Source of the DNA: Siphonodentalium dalli
Lineage: Eukaryota; Mollusca; Scaphopoda; Gadilida; Siphonodentaliidae
Length of the DNA stretch: 64,000 nt
NCBI GenBank assembly: GCA_032622095.1
Contig: CP136063.1
Span: forward strand, 25,360,987 to 25,424,986
Direction: 5' to 3'
Shown: positions 35,301 to 49,569 of the stretch, one piece after another
Layout: every line of letters begins with the position of its first letter
Position numbering within the stretch: the first letter of the stretch is position 1
Position numbers and translations under genes: made by a program
Notes under the pieces: generated by a model
What the model was told of the DNA's origin: nothing
What the model saw: the letters and a program-made list of their open reading frames with translations, nothing else
Database searches by the model: none

Positions 35301-38300
35301 TAATGATTGGCCGATTTGACAGTATGGGTGGCCCGCCCCAAGTAACCAATAATGATTGGCCGATTTGACAGTATGGGTGGGTGTCCCGAATCAAGTAACC
35401 GATAATGATTGGCTGATTTGACAGTATGGGTGGGTGGCCCGCCCCAAGTAACCAATAATGATTGGCGGATTTGACAGTGTGGGTGGGTGGCCCGAATCAA
35501 GTAACCAATAATGATTGGCCGATTTGACAGTATGGGTGGGTGGCCCGCCCCAAGTAACCGATAATGATTGGCCGATTTGACAGTATGGGTGGGTAGCCCG
35601 CCCCAAGTAACCAATAATGATTGGCCGATTTGACAGTATGGGTGGGTTGCCCGTCCCAAACAACCAATAATGATTGGCCGATTTGACAGTATGGGTGGGA
35701 GGCCCGCCCCAAGTAACCAATAATGATTGGCCGATTTGACAGTATGGGTGGGTGGCCCGAATCAAGTAACCGATAATGATTGGCTGATTTGACAGTATGG
35801 GTGGGTGGCAATCAAGTAACCGATAATGATTGGCCGATTTGACAGTATGGGTGGGAGGCCCGCCCCAAGTAACCAATAATGATTGGCCGATTTGACAGTA
35901 TGGGTGGGTGGCCCGAATCAAGTAACCGATAATGATTGGCCGATTTGACAGTATGGGTGGGTGGCCCGCCCCAAGTAACCGATAATGATTGGCTGATTTG
36001 ACAGTATGGGTGGGTGGCCCGAATCAAGTAACCGATAATGATTGGCCGATTTGACAGTATGGGTGGGTGGCCCGAATCAAGTAACCGATAATGATTGGCC
36101 GATTTGACAGTATGGGTGGGTAGCCCGCCCCAAGTAACCGATAATGATTGGCCGATTTGACAGTATGGGTGGGTGGCCCGCCCCAAGTAACCGATAATGA
36201 TTGGCTGATTTGACAGTATGGGTGGGTGGCCCGCCCCAAGTAACCAATAATGATTGGCCGATTTGACAGTATGGGTGGGTGGCCCGCCCCAAGTAACCGA
36301 TAATGATTGGCCGATTTGACAGTATGGGTGGGTGGCCCGAATCAAGTAACCGATAATGATTGGCCGATTTGACAGTATGGGTGGGTGGCCCGAATCAAGT
36401 AACCGATAATGATTGGCCGATTTGACAGTATGGGTGGGTGGCCCGCCCCAAGTAACCAATAATGATTGGCCGATTTGACAGTATGGGTGGGTGGCCCGAA
36501 TCAAGTAACCGATAATGATTGGCCGATTTGACAGTATGGGTGGCCCGCCCCAAGTAACCGATAATGATTGGCCGATTTGACAGTATGGGTGGGTGGCCCG
36601 CCCCAAGTAACCAATAATGATTGGCCGATTTGACAGTATGGGTGGGTTGCCCGCCCCAAGTAACCGATAATGATTGGCCGATTTGACAGTATGGGTGGGT
36701 AGCCCGCCCAAGTAACCAATAATGATTGGCCGATTTGACAGTATGGGTGGGTTGCCAGTCCCAAGTAACCAATAATGATTGGCCGATTTGACAGTATGGG
36801 TGGGTGGCAATCAAGTAACCAATAATGATTGGCCGATTTGACAGTATGGGTGGGTGGCCCGCCCCAAGTAACCAATAATGATTGGCCGATTTGACAGTAT
36901 GGGTGGGTGGCCCGAATCAAGTAACCGATAATGATTGGCTGATTTGACAGTATGGGTGGGTGGCAATCAAGTAACCGATAATGATTGGCCGATTTGACAG
37001 TATGGGTGGGAGGCCTGCCCCAAGTAACCAATAATGATTGGCCGATTTGACAGTATGGGTGGGTGGCCCGAATCAAGTAACCGATAATGATTGGCCGATT
37101 TGACAGTATGGGTGGGTGGCCCGCCCCAAGTAACCGATAATGATTGGCCGATTTGACAGTATGGGTGGGTGGCCCGAATCAAGTAACCGATAATGATTGG
37201 CCGATTTGACAGTATGGGTGGGTAGCCCGCCCCAAGTAACCGATAATGATTGGCCGATTTGACAGTATGGGTGGGTGGCCCGCCCCAAGTAACCGATAAT
37301 GATTGGCTGATTTGACAGTATGGGTGGGTGGCCCGCCCCAAGTAACCAATAATGATTGGCCGATTTGACAGTATGGGTGGGTGGCCCGCCCCAAGTAACC
37401 GATAATGATTGGCCGATTTGACAGTATGGGTGGGTGGCCCGAATCAAGTAACCGATAATGATTGGCCGATTTGACAGTATGGGTGGGTGGCCCGAATCAA
37501 GTAACCGATAATGATTGGCCGATTTGACAGTATGGGTGGCCCGCCCCAAGTAACCAATAATGATTGGCGGATTTGACAGTATGGGTGGGTGGCCCGAATC
37601 AAGTAACCGATAATGATTGGCCGATTTGACAGTATGGGTGGGTGGCCCGAATCAAGTAACCGATAATGATTGGCCGATTTGACAGTATGGGTGGCCCGCC
37701 CCAAGTAACCATTAATGATTGGCCGATTTGACAGTATGGGTGGGTGGCCCGCCCCGAGTAACCGATAATGATTGGCCGATTTGACAGTATGGGTGGGTAG
37801 CCCGCCCCAAGTAACCAATAATGATTGGCCGATTTGACAGTATGGGTGGGAGGCCCGCCCCAAGTAACCAATAATGATTGGCCGATTTGACAGTATGGGT
37901 GGGTGGCAATCAAGTAACCGATAATGATTGGCCGATTTGACAGTATGGGTGGGAGGCCCGCCCCAAGTAACCAATAATGATTGGCCGATTTGACAGTAGG
38001 GGTGGGTGGCCCGAATCAAGTAACCGATAATGATTGGCCGATTTGACAGTATGGGTGGGTGGCCCGCCCCAAGTAACCTATAATGATTGGCCGATTTGAC
38101 AGTATGGGTGGGTGGCCCGAATCAAGTAACCGATAATGATTGGCCGATTTGACAGTATGGGTGGGTGGCCCGAATCAAGTAACCGATGATTGGCCGATTT
38201 GACAGTATGGGTGGGTAGCCCGCCCCAAGTAACCGATAATGATTGGCCGATTTGACAGTATGGGTGGGTGGCCCGCCCCAAGTAACCGATAATGATTGGC

Positions 38301-41300
38301 TGATTTGACAGTATGGGTGGGTGGCCCGCCCCAAGTAACCAATAATGATTGGCCGATTTGACAGTATGGGTGGGTGGCCCGCCCCAAGTAACCGATAATG
38401 ATTGGCCGATTTGACAGTATGGGTGGGTGGCCCGAATCAAGTAACCGATAATGATTGGCCGATTTGACAGTATGGGTGGGTGGCCCGAATCAAGTAACCG
38501 ATAATGATTGGCCGATTTGACAGTATGGGTGGCCCGCCCCAAGTAACCAATAATGATTGGCCGATTTGACAGTATGGGTGGGTGGCCCGAATCAAGTAAC
38601 CGATAATGATTGGCTGATTTGACAGTATGGGTGGGTGGCCCGCCCCAAGTAACCAATAATGATTGGCGGATTTGACAGTATGGGTGGGTGGCCCGAATCA
38701 AGTAACCGATAATGATTGGCCGATTTGACAGTATGGGTGGGTGGCCCGAATCAAGTAACCGATAATGATTGGCCGATTTGACAGTATGGGTGGCCCGCCC
38801 CAAGTAACCAATAATGATTGGCCGATTTGACAGTATGGGTGGGTGGCCCGAATCAAGTAACCGATAATGATTGGCTGATTTGACAGTATGGGTGGGTAGC
38901 CCGCCCCAAGTAACCAATAATGATTGGCGGATTTGACAGTGTGGGTGGGTGGCCCGAATCAAGTAACCAATAATGATTGGCCAATTTGACAGTATGGGTG
39001 GGTGGCCCGCCCCAAGTAACCGATAATGATTGGCCGATTTGACAGTATGGGTGGGTAGCCCGCCCCAAGTAACCAATAATGATTGGCCGATTTGACAGTA
39101 TGGGTGGGTTACCCGTCCCAAACAACCAATAATGATTGGCCGATTTGACAGTATGGGTGGGAGGCCCGCCCCAAGTAACCAATAATGATTGGCCGATTTG
39201 ACAGTATGGGTGGGTGGCCCGAATCAAGTAACCGATAATGATTGGCTGATTTGACAGTATGGGTGGGTGGCAATCAAGTAACCGATAATGATTGGCCGAT
39301 TTGACAGTATGGGTGGGAGGCCCGCCCCAAGTAACCAATAATGATTGTCCGATTTGACAGTATGGGTGGGTGGCCCGAATCAAGTAACCGATAATGATTG
39401 GCCGATTTGACAGTATGGGTGGGTGGCCCGCCCCAAGTAACCGATAATGATTGGCTGATTTGACAGTATGGGTGGGTGGCCCGAATCAAGTAACCGATAA
39501 TGATTGGCCGATTTGACAGTATGGGTGGGTGGCCCGAATCAAGTAACCGATAATGATTGGCCGATTTGACAGTATGGGTGGGTAGCCCGCCCCAAGTAAC
39601 CGATAATGATTGGCCGATTTGACAGTATGGGTGGGTGGCCCGCCCCAAGTAACCGATAATGATTGGCTGATTTGACAGTATGGGTGGGTGGCCCGCCCCA
39701 AGTAACCAATAATGATTGGCCGATTTGACAGTATGGGTGGGTGGCCCGCCCCAAGTAACCGATAATGATTGGCCGATTTGACAGTATGGGTGGGTGGCCC
39801 GAATCAAGTAACCGATAATGATTGGCCGATTTGACAGTATGGGTGGGTGGCCCGAATCAAGTAACCGATAATGATTGGCCGATTTGACAGTATGGGTGGG
39901 TGGCCCGCCCCAAGTAACCAATAATGATTGGCCGATTTGACAGTATGGGTGGGTGGCCCGAATCAAGTAACCGATAATGATTGGCCGATTTGACAGTTTG
40001 GGTGGGTGGCCCGCCCCAAGTAACCGATAATGATTGGCCGATTTGACAGTATGGGTGGGTGGCCCGCCCCAAGTAACCAATAATGATTGGCCGATTTGAC
40101 AGTATGGGTGGGTTGCCCGCCCCAAGTAACCGATAATGATTGGCCGATTTGACAGTATGGGTGGGTAGCCCGCCCAAGTAACCAATAATGATTGGCCGAT
40201 TTGACAGTATGGGTGGGTGGCCCGCCCCAAGTAACCAATAATGATTGGCGGATTTGACAGTATGGGTGGGTGGCCCGAATCAAGTAACCGATAATGATTG
40301 GCCGATTTGACAGTATGGGTGGCCCGCCCCAAGTAACCAATAATGATTGGCCGATTTGACAGTATGGGTGGGTGGCCCGAATCAAGTAACCGATAATGAT
40401 TGGCTGATTTGACAGTATGGGTGGGTGGCCCGCCCCAAGTAACCAATAATGATTGGCGGATTTGACAGTGTGGGTGGGTGGCCCGAATCAAGTAACCAAT
40501 AATGATTGGCCGATTTGACAGTATGGGTGGGTGGCCCGCCCCAAGTAACCGATAATGATTGGCCGATTTGACAGTATGGGTGGGTAGCCCGCCCCAAGTA
40601 ACCAATAATGATTGGCCGATTTGACAGTATGGGTGGGTTGCCCGTCCCAAACAACCAATAATGATTGGCCGATTTGACAGTATGGGTGGGAGGCCCGCCC
40701 CAAGTAACCAATAATGATTGGCCGATTTGACAGTATGGGTGGGTGGCCCGAATCAAGTAACCGATAATGATTGGCTGATTTGACAGTATGGGTGGGTGGC
40801 AATCAAGTAACCGATAATGATTGGCCGATTTGACAGTATGGGTGGGAGGCCCGCCCCAAGTAACCAATAATGATTGGCCGATTTGACAGTATGGGTGGGT
40901 GGCCCGAATCAAGTAACCGATAATGATTGGCCGATTTGACAGTATGGGTGGGTGGCCCGCCCCAAGTAACCGATAATGATTGGCTGATTTGACAGTATGG
41001 GTGGGTGGCCCGAATCAAGTAACCGATAATGATTGGCCGATTTGACAGTATGGGTGGGTGGCCCGAATCAAGTAACCGATAATGATTGGCCGATTTGACA
41101 GTATGGGTGGGTAGCCCGCCCCAAGTAACCGATAATGATTGGCCGATTTGACAGTATGGGTGGGTGGCCCGCCCCAAGTAACCGATAATGATTGGCTGAT
41201 TTGACAGTATGGGTGGGTGGCCCGCCCCAAGTAACCAATAATGATTGGCCGATTTGACAGTATGGGTGGGTGGCCCGCCCCAAGTAACCGATAATGATTG

Positions 41301-44300
41301 GCCGATTTGACAGTATGGGTGGGTGGCCCGAATCAAGTAACCGATAATGATTGGCCGATTTGACAGTATGGGTGGGTGGCCCGAATCAAGTAACCGATAA
41401 TGATTGGCCGATTTGACAGTATGGGTGGGTGGCCCGCCCCAAGTAACCAATAATGATTGGCCGATTTGACAGTATGGGTGGGTGGCCCGAATCAAGTAAC
41501 CGATAATGATTGGCCGATTTGACAGTATGGGTGGCCCGCCCCAAGTAACCGATAATGATTGGCCGATTTGACAGTATGGGTGGGTGGCCCGCCCCAAGTA
41601 ACCAATAATGATTGGCCGATTTGACAGTATGGGTGGGTTGCCCGCCCCAAGTAACCGATAATGATTGGCCGATTTGACAGTATGGGTGGGTAGCCCGCCC
41701 AAGTAACCAATAATGATTGGCCGATTTGACAGTATGGGTGGGTTGCCAGTCCCAAGTAACCAATAATGATTGGCCGATTTGACAGTATGGGTGGGTGGCA
41801 ATCAAGTAACCAATAATGATTGGCCGATTTGACAGTATGGGTGGGTGGCCCGCCCCAAGTAACCAATAATGATTGGCCGATTTGACAGTATGGGTGGGTG
41901 GCCCGAATCAAGTAACCGATAATGATTGGCTGATTTGACAGTATGGGTGGGTGGCAATCAAGTAACCGATAATGATTGGCCGATTTGACAGTATGGGTGG
42001 GAGGCCCGCCCCAAGTAACCAATAATGATTGGCCGATTTGACAGTATGGGTGGGTGGCCCGAATCAAGTAACCGATAATGATTGGCCGATTTGACAGTAT
42101 GGGTGGGTGGCCCGCCCCAAGTAACCGATAATGATTGGCCGATTTGACAGTATGGGTGGGTGGCCCGAATCAAGTAACCGATAATGATTGGCCGATTTGA
42201 CAGTATGGGTGGGTAGCCCGCCCCAAGTAACCGATAATGATTGGCCGATTTGACAGTATGGGTGGGTGGCCCGCCCCAAGTAACCGATAATGATTGGCTG
42301 ATTTGACAGTATGGGTGGGTGGCCCGCCCCAAGTAACCAATAATGATTGGCCGATTTGACAGTATGGGTGGGTGGCCCGCCCCAAGTAACCGATAATGAT
42401 TGGCCGATTTGACAGTATGGGTGGGTGGCCCGAATCAAGTAACCGATAATGATTGGCCGATTTGACAGTATGGGTGGGTGGCCCGAATCAAGTAACCGAT
42501 AATGATTGGCCGATTTGACAGTATGGGTGGCCCGCCCCAAGTAACCAATAATGATTGGCGGATTTGACAGTATGGGTGGGTGGCCCGAATCAAGTAACCG
42601 ATAATGATTGGCCGATTTGACAGTATGGGTGGGTGGCCCGAATCAAGTAACCGATAATGATTGGCCGATTTGACAGTATGGGTGGCCCGCCCCAAGTAAC
42701 CATTAATGATTGGCCGATTTGACAGTATGGGTGGGTGGCCCGCCCCGAGTAACCGATAATGATTGGCCGATTTGACAGTATGGGTGGGTAGCCCGCCCCA
42801 AGTAACCAATAATGATTGGCCGATTTGACAGTATGGGTGGGAGGCCCGCCCCAAGTAACCAATAATGATTGGCCGATTTGACAGTATGGGTGGGTGGCAA
42901 TCAAGTAACCGATAATGATTGGCCGATTTGACAGTATGGGTGGGAGGCCCGCCCCAAGTAACCAATAATGATTGGCCGATTTGACAGTATGGGTGGGTGG
43001 CCCGAATCAAGTAACCGATAATGATTGGCCGATTTGACAGTATGGGTGGGTGGCCCGCCCCAAGTAACCGATAATGATTGGCTGATTTGACAGTATGGGT
43101 GGGTGGCCCGAATCAAGTAACCGATAATGATTGGCCGATTTGACAGTATGGGTGGGTGGCCCGAATCAAGTAACCGATAATGATTGGCCGATTTGACAGT
43201 ATGGGTGGGTAGCCCGCCCCAAGTAACCGATAATGATTGGCCGATTTGACAGTATGGGTGGGTGGCCCGCCCCAAGTAACCGATAATGATTGGCTGATTT
43301 GACAGTATGGGTGGGTGGCCCGCCCCAAGTAACCAATAATGATTGGCCGATTTGACAGTATGGGTGGGTGGCCCGCCCCAAGTAACCGATAATGATTGGC
43401 CGATTTGACAGTATGGGTGGGTGGCCCGAATCAAGTAACCGATAATGATTGGCCGATTTGACAGTATGGGTGGGTGGCCCGAATCAAGTAACCGATAATG
43501 ATTGGCCGATTTGACAGTATGGGTGGCCCGCCCCAAGTAAAAATAATGATTGGCCGATTTGACAGTATGGGTGGGTGGCCCGAATCAAGTAACCGATAAT
43601 GATTGGCTGATTTGACAGTATGGGTGGGTGGCCCGCCCCAAGTAACCAATAATGATTGGCGGATTTGACAGTATGGGTGGGTGGCCCGAATCAAGTAACC
43701 AATAATGATTGGCCGATTTGACAGTATGGGTGGGTGGCCCGCCCCAAGTAACCGATAATGATTGGCCGATTTGACAGTATGGGTGGGTAGCCCGCCCCAA
43801 GTAACCAATAATGATTGGCCGATTTGACAGTATGGGTGGGTTGCCCGTCCCAAGTAACCAATAATGATTGGCCGATTTGACAGTATGGGTGGGTGGCAAT
43901 CAAGTAACCAATAATGATTGACCAATTTGACAGTATGGGTGGGTGGCCCGCCCCAAGTAACCAATAATGATTGGCCGATTTGACAGTATGGGTGGGTGGC
44001 AATCAAGTAACCGATAATGATTGGCCGATTTGACAGTATGGGTGGGAGGCAATCAAGTAACCGATAATGACTGGCCGATTTGACAGTATGGGTGGGTGGC
44101 CCGAATCAAGTAACCGATAATGATTGGCCGATTTGACAGTATGGGTGGGTGGCCCGCCCCAAGTAACCGATAATGATTGGCCGATTTGACAGTATGGGTG
44201 GGTGGCCCGAATCAAGTAACCGATAATGATTGACCGATTTGACAGTATGGGTGGGTGGCCCGAATCAAGTAACCGATAATGATTGGCCGATTTGACAGTA

Positions 44301-47300
44301 TGGGTGGGTAGCCCGCCCCAAGTAACCGATAATGATTGGCCGATTTGACAGTATGGGTGGGTGGCCCGCCCCAAGTAACCGATAATGATTGGCTGATTTG
44401 ACAGTATGGGTGGGTGGCCCGCCCCAAGTAACCAATAATGATTGGCCGATTTGACAGTATGGGTGGGTGGCCCGCCCCAAGTAACCGATAATGATTGACC
44501 GATTTGACAGTATGGGTGGGAGGCCCGCCCCAAGTAACCAATAATGATTGGCCGATTTGACAGTATGGGTGGGTGGCAATCAAGTAACCGATAATGATTG
44601 GCCGATTTGACAGTATGGGTGGGAGGCCCGCCCCAAGTAACCAATAATGATTGGCCGATTTGACAGTATGGGTGGGTGGCCCGAATCAAGTAACCGATAA
44701 TGATTGGCCGATTTGACAGTATGGGTGGGTGGCCCGCCCCAAGTAACCGATAATGATTGGCTGATTTGACAGTATGGGTGGGTGGCCCGAATCAAGTAAC
44801 CGATAATGATTGGCCGATTTGACAGTATGGGTGGGTGGCCCGAATCAAGTAACCGATAATGATTGGCCGATTTGACAGTATGGGTGGGTAGCCCGCCCCA
44901 AGTAACCGATAATGATTGGCCGATTTGACAGTATGGGTGGGTGGCCCGCCCCAAGTAACCGATAATGATTGGCTGATTTGACAGTATGGGTGGGTGGCCC
45001 GCCCCAAGTAACCAATAATGATTGGCCGATTTGACAGTATGGGTGGGTGGCCCGCCCCAAGTAACCGATAATGATTGGCCGATTTGACAGTATGGGTGGG
45101 TGGCCCGAATCAAGTAACCGATAATGATTGGCCGATTTGACAGTATGGGTGGGTGGCCCGAATCAAGTAACCGATAATGATTGGCCGATTTGACAGTATG
45201 GGTGGCCCGCCCCAAGTAAAAATAATGATTGGCCGATTTGACAGTATGGGTGGGTGGCCCGAATCAAGTAACCGATAATGATTGGCTGATTTGACAGTAT
45301 GGGTGGGTGGCCCGCCCCAAGTAACCAATAATGATTGGCGGATTTGACAGTATGGGTGGGTGGCCCGAATCAAGTAACCAATAATGATTGGCCGATTTGA
45401 CAGTATGGGTGGGTGGCCCGCCCCAAGTAACCGATAATGATTGGCCGATTTGACAGTATGGGTGGATAGCCCGCCCCAAGTAACCAATAATGATTGGCCG
45501 ATTTGACAGTATGGGTGGGTTGCCCGTCCCAAGTAACCAATAATGATTGGCCAATTTGACAGTATGGGTGGGTGGCAATCAAGTAACCAATAATGATTGA
45601 CCAATTTGACAGTATGGGTGGGTGGCCCGCCCCAAGTAACCAATAATGATTGGCCGATTTGACAGTATGGGTGGGTGGCAATCAAGTAACCGACAATGAT
45701 TGGCCGATTTGACAGTATGGGTGGGAGGCAATCAAGTAACCGATAATGACTGGCCGATTTGACAGTATGGGTGGGAGGCCCGCCCCAAGTAACCAATAAT
45801 GATTGGCGGATTTGACAGTATGGGTGGGTGGCCCGAATCAAGTAACCGATAATGATTGGCCGATTTGACAGTATGGGTGGGTGGCCCGCCCCAAGTAACC
45901 GATAATGATTGGCCGATTTGACAGTATGGGTGGGTGGCCCGAATCAAGTAACCGATAATGATTGACCGATTTGACAGTATGGGTGGGTGGCCCGAATCAA
46001 GTAACCGATAATGATTGGCCGATTTGACAGTATGGGTGGGTAGCCCGCCCCAAGTAACCGATAATGATTGGCCGATTTGACAGTATGGGTGGGTGGCCCG
46101 CCCCAAGTAACCGATAATGATTGGCTGATTTGACAGTATGGGTGGGTGGCCCGCCCCAAGTAACCAATAATGATTGGCCGATTTGACAGTATGGGTGGGT
46201 GGCCCGCCCCAAGTAACCGATAATGATTGGCCGATTTGACAGTATGGGTGGGAGGCCCGCCCCAAGTAACCAATAATGATTGGCCGATTTGACAGTATGG
46301 GTGGGTGGCCCGAATCAAGTAATCGATAATGATTGGCCGATTTGACAGTATGGGTGGGTGGCCCGCCCCAAGTAACCGATAATGATTGGCCGATTTGACA
46401 GTATGGGTGGGTGGCCCGAATCAAGTAACCGATAATGATTGGCCGATTTGACAGTATGGGTGGGTAGCCCGCCCCAAGTAACCGATAATGATTGGCCGAT
46501 TTGACAGTATGGGTGGGTGGCCCGCCCCAAGTAACCGATAATGATTGGCTGATTTGACAGTATGGGTGGGTGGCCCGCCCCAAGTAACCAATAATGATTG
46601 GCCGATTTGACAGTATGGGTGGGTGGCCCGCCCCAAGTAACCGATAATGATTGGCCGATTTGACAGTATGGGTGGGTGGCCCGAATCAAGTAACCGATAA
46701 TGATTGGCCGATTTGACAGTATGGGTGGGTGGCCCGAATCAAGTAACCGATAATGATTGGCCGATTTGACAGTATGGGTGGCCCGCCCCAAGTAACCAAT
46801 AATGATTGGCCGATTTGACAGTATGGGTGGGTGGCCCGAATCAAGTAACCGATAATGATTGGCTGATTTGACAGTATGGGTGGGTGGCCCGCCCCAAGTA
46901 ACCAATAATGATTGGCGGATTTGACAGTATGGGTGGGTGGCCCGAATCAAGTAACCGATAATGATTGGCCGATTTGACAGTATGGGTGGGTGGCCCGAAT
47001 CAAGTAACCGATAATAATTGGCCGATTTGACAGTATGGGTGGCCCGCCCCAAGTAACCGATAATGATTGGCCGATTTGACAGTATGGGTGGGTGGCCCGA
47101 ATCAAGTAACCGATAATGATTGGCTGATTTGACAGTATGGGTGGGTGGCCCGCCCCAAGTAACCAATAATGATTGGCGGATTTGACAGTATGGGTGGGTG
47201 GCCCGAATCAAGTAACCAATAATGATTGGCCGATTTGACAGTATGGGTGGGTGGCCCGCCCCAAGTAACCGATAATGATTGGCCGATTTGACAGTATGGG

Positions 47301-49569
47301 TGGGTAGCCCGCCCCAAGTAACCAATAATGATTGGCCGATTTGACAGTATGGGTGGGTTGCCCGTCCCAAGTAACCAATAATGATTGGCCGATTTGACAG
47401 TATGGGTGGGAGGCCCGCCCCAAGTAACCAATAATGATTGGCCGATTTGACAGTATGGGTGGGTGGCAATCAAGTAACCGATAATGATTGGCCGATTTGA
47501 CAGTATGGGTGGGAGGCCCGCCCCAAGTAACCAATAATGATTGGCCGATTTGACAGTATGGGTGGGTGGCCCGAATCAAGTAACCGATAATGATTGGCCG
47601 ATTTGACAGTATGGGTGGGTGGCCCGCCCCAAGTAACCGATAATGATTGGCTGATTTGACAGTATGGGTGGGTGGCCCGAATCAAGTAACCGATAATGAT
47701 TGGCCGATTTGACAGTATGGGTGGGTGGCCCGAATCAAGTAACCGATAATGATTGGCCGATTTGACAGTATGGGTGGGTAGCCCGACCCAAGTAACCGAT
47801 AATGATTGGCCGATTTGACAGTATGGGTGGGTGGCCCGCCCCAAGTAACCGATAATGATTGGCTGATTTGACAGTATGGGTGGGTGGCCCGCCCCAAGTA
47901 ACCAATAATGATTGGCCGATTTGACAGTATGGGTGGGTGGCCCGCCCCAAGTAACCGATAATGATTGGCCGATTTGACAGTATGGGTGGGTGGCCCGAAT
48001 CAAGTAACCGATAATGATTGGCCGATTTGACAGTATGGGTGGGTGGCCCGAATCAAGTAACCGATAATGATTGGCCGATTTGACAGTATGGGTGGCCCGC
48101 CCCAAGTAACCAATAATGATTGGCCGATTTGACAGTATGGGTGGGTGGCCCGAATCAAGTAACCGATAATGATTGGCTGATTTGACAGTATGGGTGGGTG
48201 GCCCGCCCCAAGTAACCAATAATGATTGGCGGATTTGACAGTATGGGTGGGTGGCCCGAATCAAGTAACCGATGATTGGCCGATTTGACAGTATGGGTGG
48301 GTGGCCCGAATCAAGTAACCGATAATAATTGGCCGATTTGACAGTATGGGTGGCCCGCCCCAAGTAACCAATAATGATTGGCCGATTTGACAGTATGGGT
48401 GGGTGGCCCGAATCAAGTAACCGATAATGATTGGCTGATTTGACAGTATGGGTGGGTGGCCCGCCCCAAGTAACCAATAATGATTGGCGGATTTGACAGT
48501 ATGGGTGGGTGGCCCGAATCAAGTAACCAATAATGATTGGCCGATTTGACAGTATGGGTGGGTGGCCCGCCCCAAGTAACCGATAATGATTGGCCGATTT
48601 GACAGTATGGGTGGGTAGCCCGCCCCAAGTAACCAATAATGATTGGCCGATTTGACAGTATGGGTGGGTTGCCCGTCCCAAGTAACCAATAATGATTGGC
48701 CGATTTGACAGTATGGGTGGGAGGCCCGCCCCAAGTAACCAATAATGATTGGCCGATTTGACAGTATGGGTGGGTGGCAATCAAGTAACCGATAATGATT
48801 GGCCGATTTGACAGTATGGGTGGGAGGCCCGCCCCAAGTAACCAATAATGATTGGCCGATTTGACAGTATGGGTGGGTGGCCCGAATCAAGTAACCGATA
48901 ATGATTGGCCGATTTGACAGTATGGGTGGGTGGCCCGCCCCAAGTAACCGATAATGATTGGCTGATTTGACAGTATGGGTGGGTGGCCCGAATCAAGTAA
49001 CCGATAATGATTGGCCGATTTGACAGTATGGGTGGGTGGCCCGAATCAAGTAACCGATAATGATTGGCCGATTTGACAGTATGGGTGGGTAGCCCGACCC
49101 AAGTAACCGATAATGATTGGCCGATTTGACAGTATGGGTGGGTGGCCCGCCCCAAGTAACCGATAATGATTGGCTGATTTGACAGTATGGGTGGGTGGCC
49201 CGCCCCAAGTAACCAATAATGATTGGCCGATTTGACAGTATGGGTGGGTGGCCCGCCCCAAGTAACCGATAATGATTGGCCGATTTGACAGTATGGGTGG
49301 GTGGCCCGAATCAAGTAACCGATAATGATTGGCCGATTTGACAGTATGGGTGGGTGGCCCGAATCAAGTAACCGATAATGATTGGCCGATTTGACAGTAT
49401 GGGTGGCCCGCCCCAAGTAACCAATAATGATTGGCCGATTTGACAGTATGGGTGGGTGGCCCGAATCAAGTAACCGATAATGATTGGCTGATTTGACAGT
49501 ATGGGTGGGTGGCCCGCCCCAAGTAACCAATAATGATTGGCGGATTTGACAGTATGGGTGGGTGGCCCG
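14346..49569. repeat. 53-bp satellite array, main block (about 670 monomers)
   Basis: The canonical monomer is 53 bp and contains, in order, GGCCGATTTGACAGTATGGG, TGGGTGGCCCGCCCC and AAGTAACCGATAATGATT. Recurrent variants are CCCC or AATC before AAGTAACC, CCGATAATG or CCAATAATG, GGCCG/GGCTG/GGCGG before ATTTG, and GTGGGTGG/GTGGGTAG/GTGGGAGG/GTGGGTTG. Shortened monomers (GGCAATCAAG, ACCGATGATTGG, GTATGGGTGGCCCG) shift the phase by 3-4 bp. Large parts are organised as higher-order repeats, since identical strings of variants recur kilobases apart. The CCCC-class minus strand has no stop codon in any frame, and AATC monomers put a TGA in only one frame, which produces many long spurious minus-strand ORFs. 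The left edge (ATGGTTGGG) is more diverged than the interior. The block ends at the first hAT-like insertion. Confidence 0.98.
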
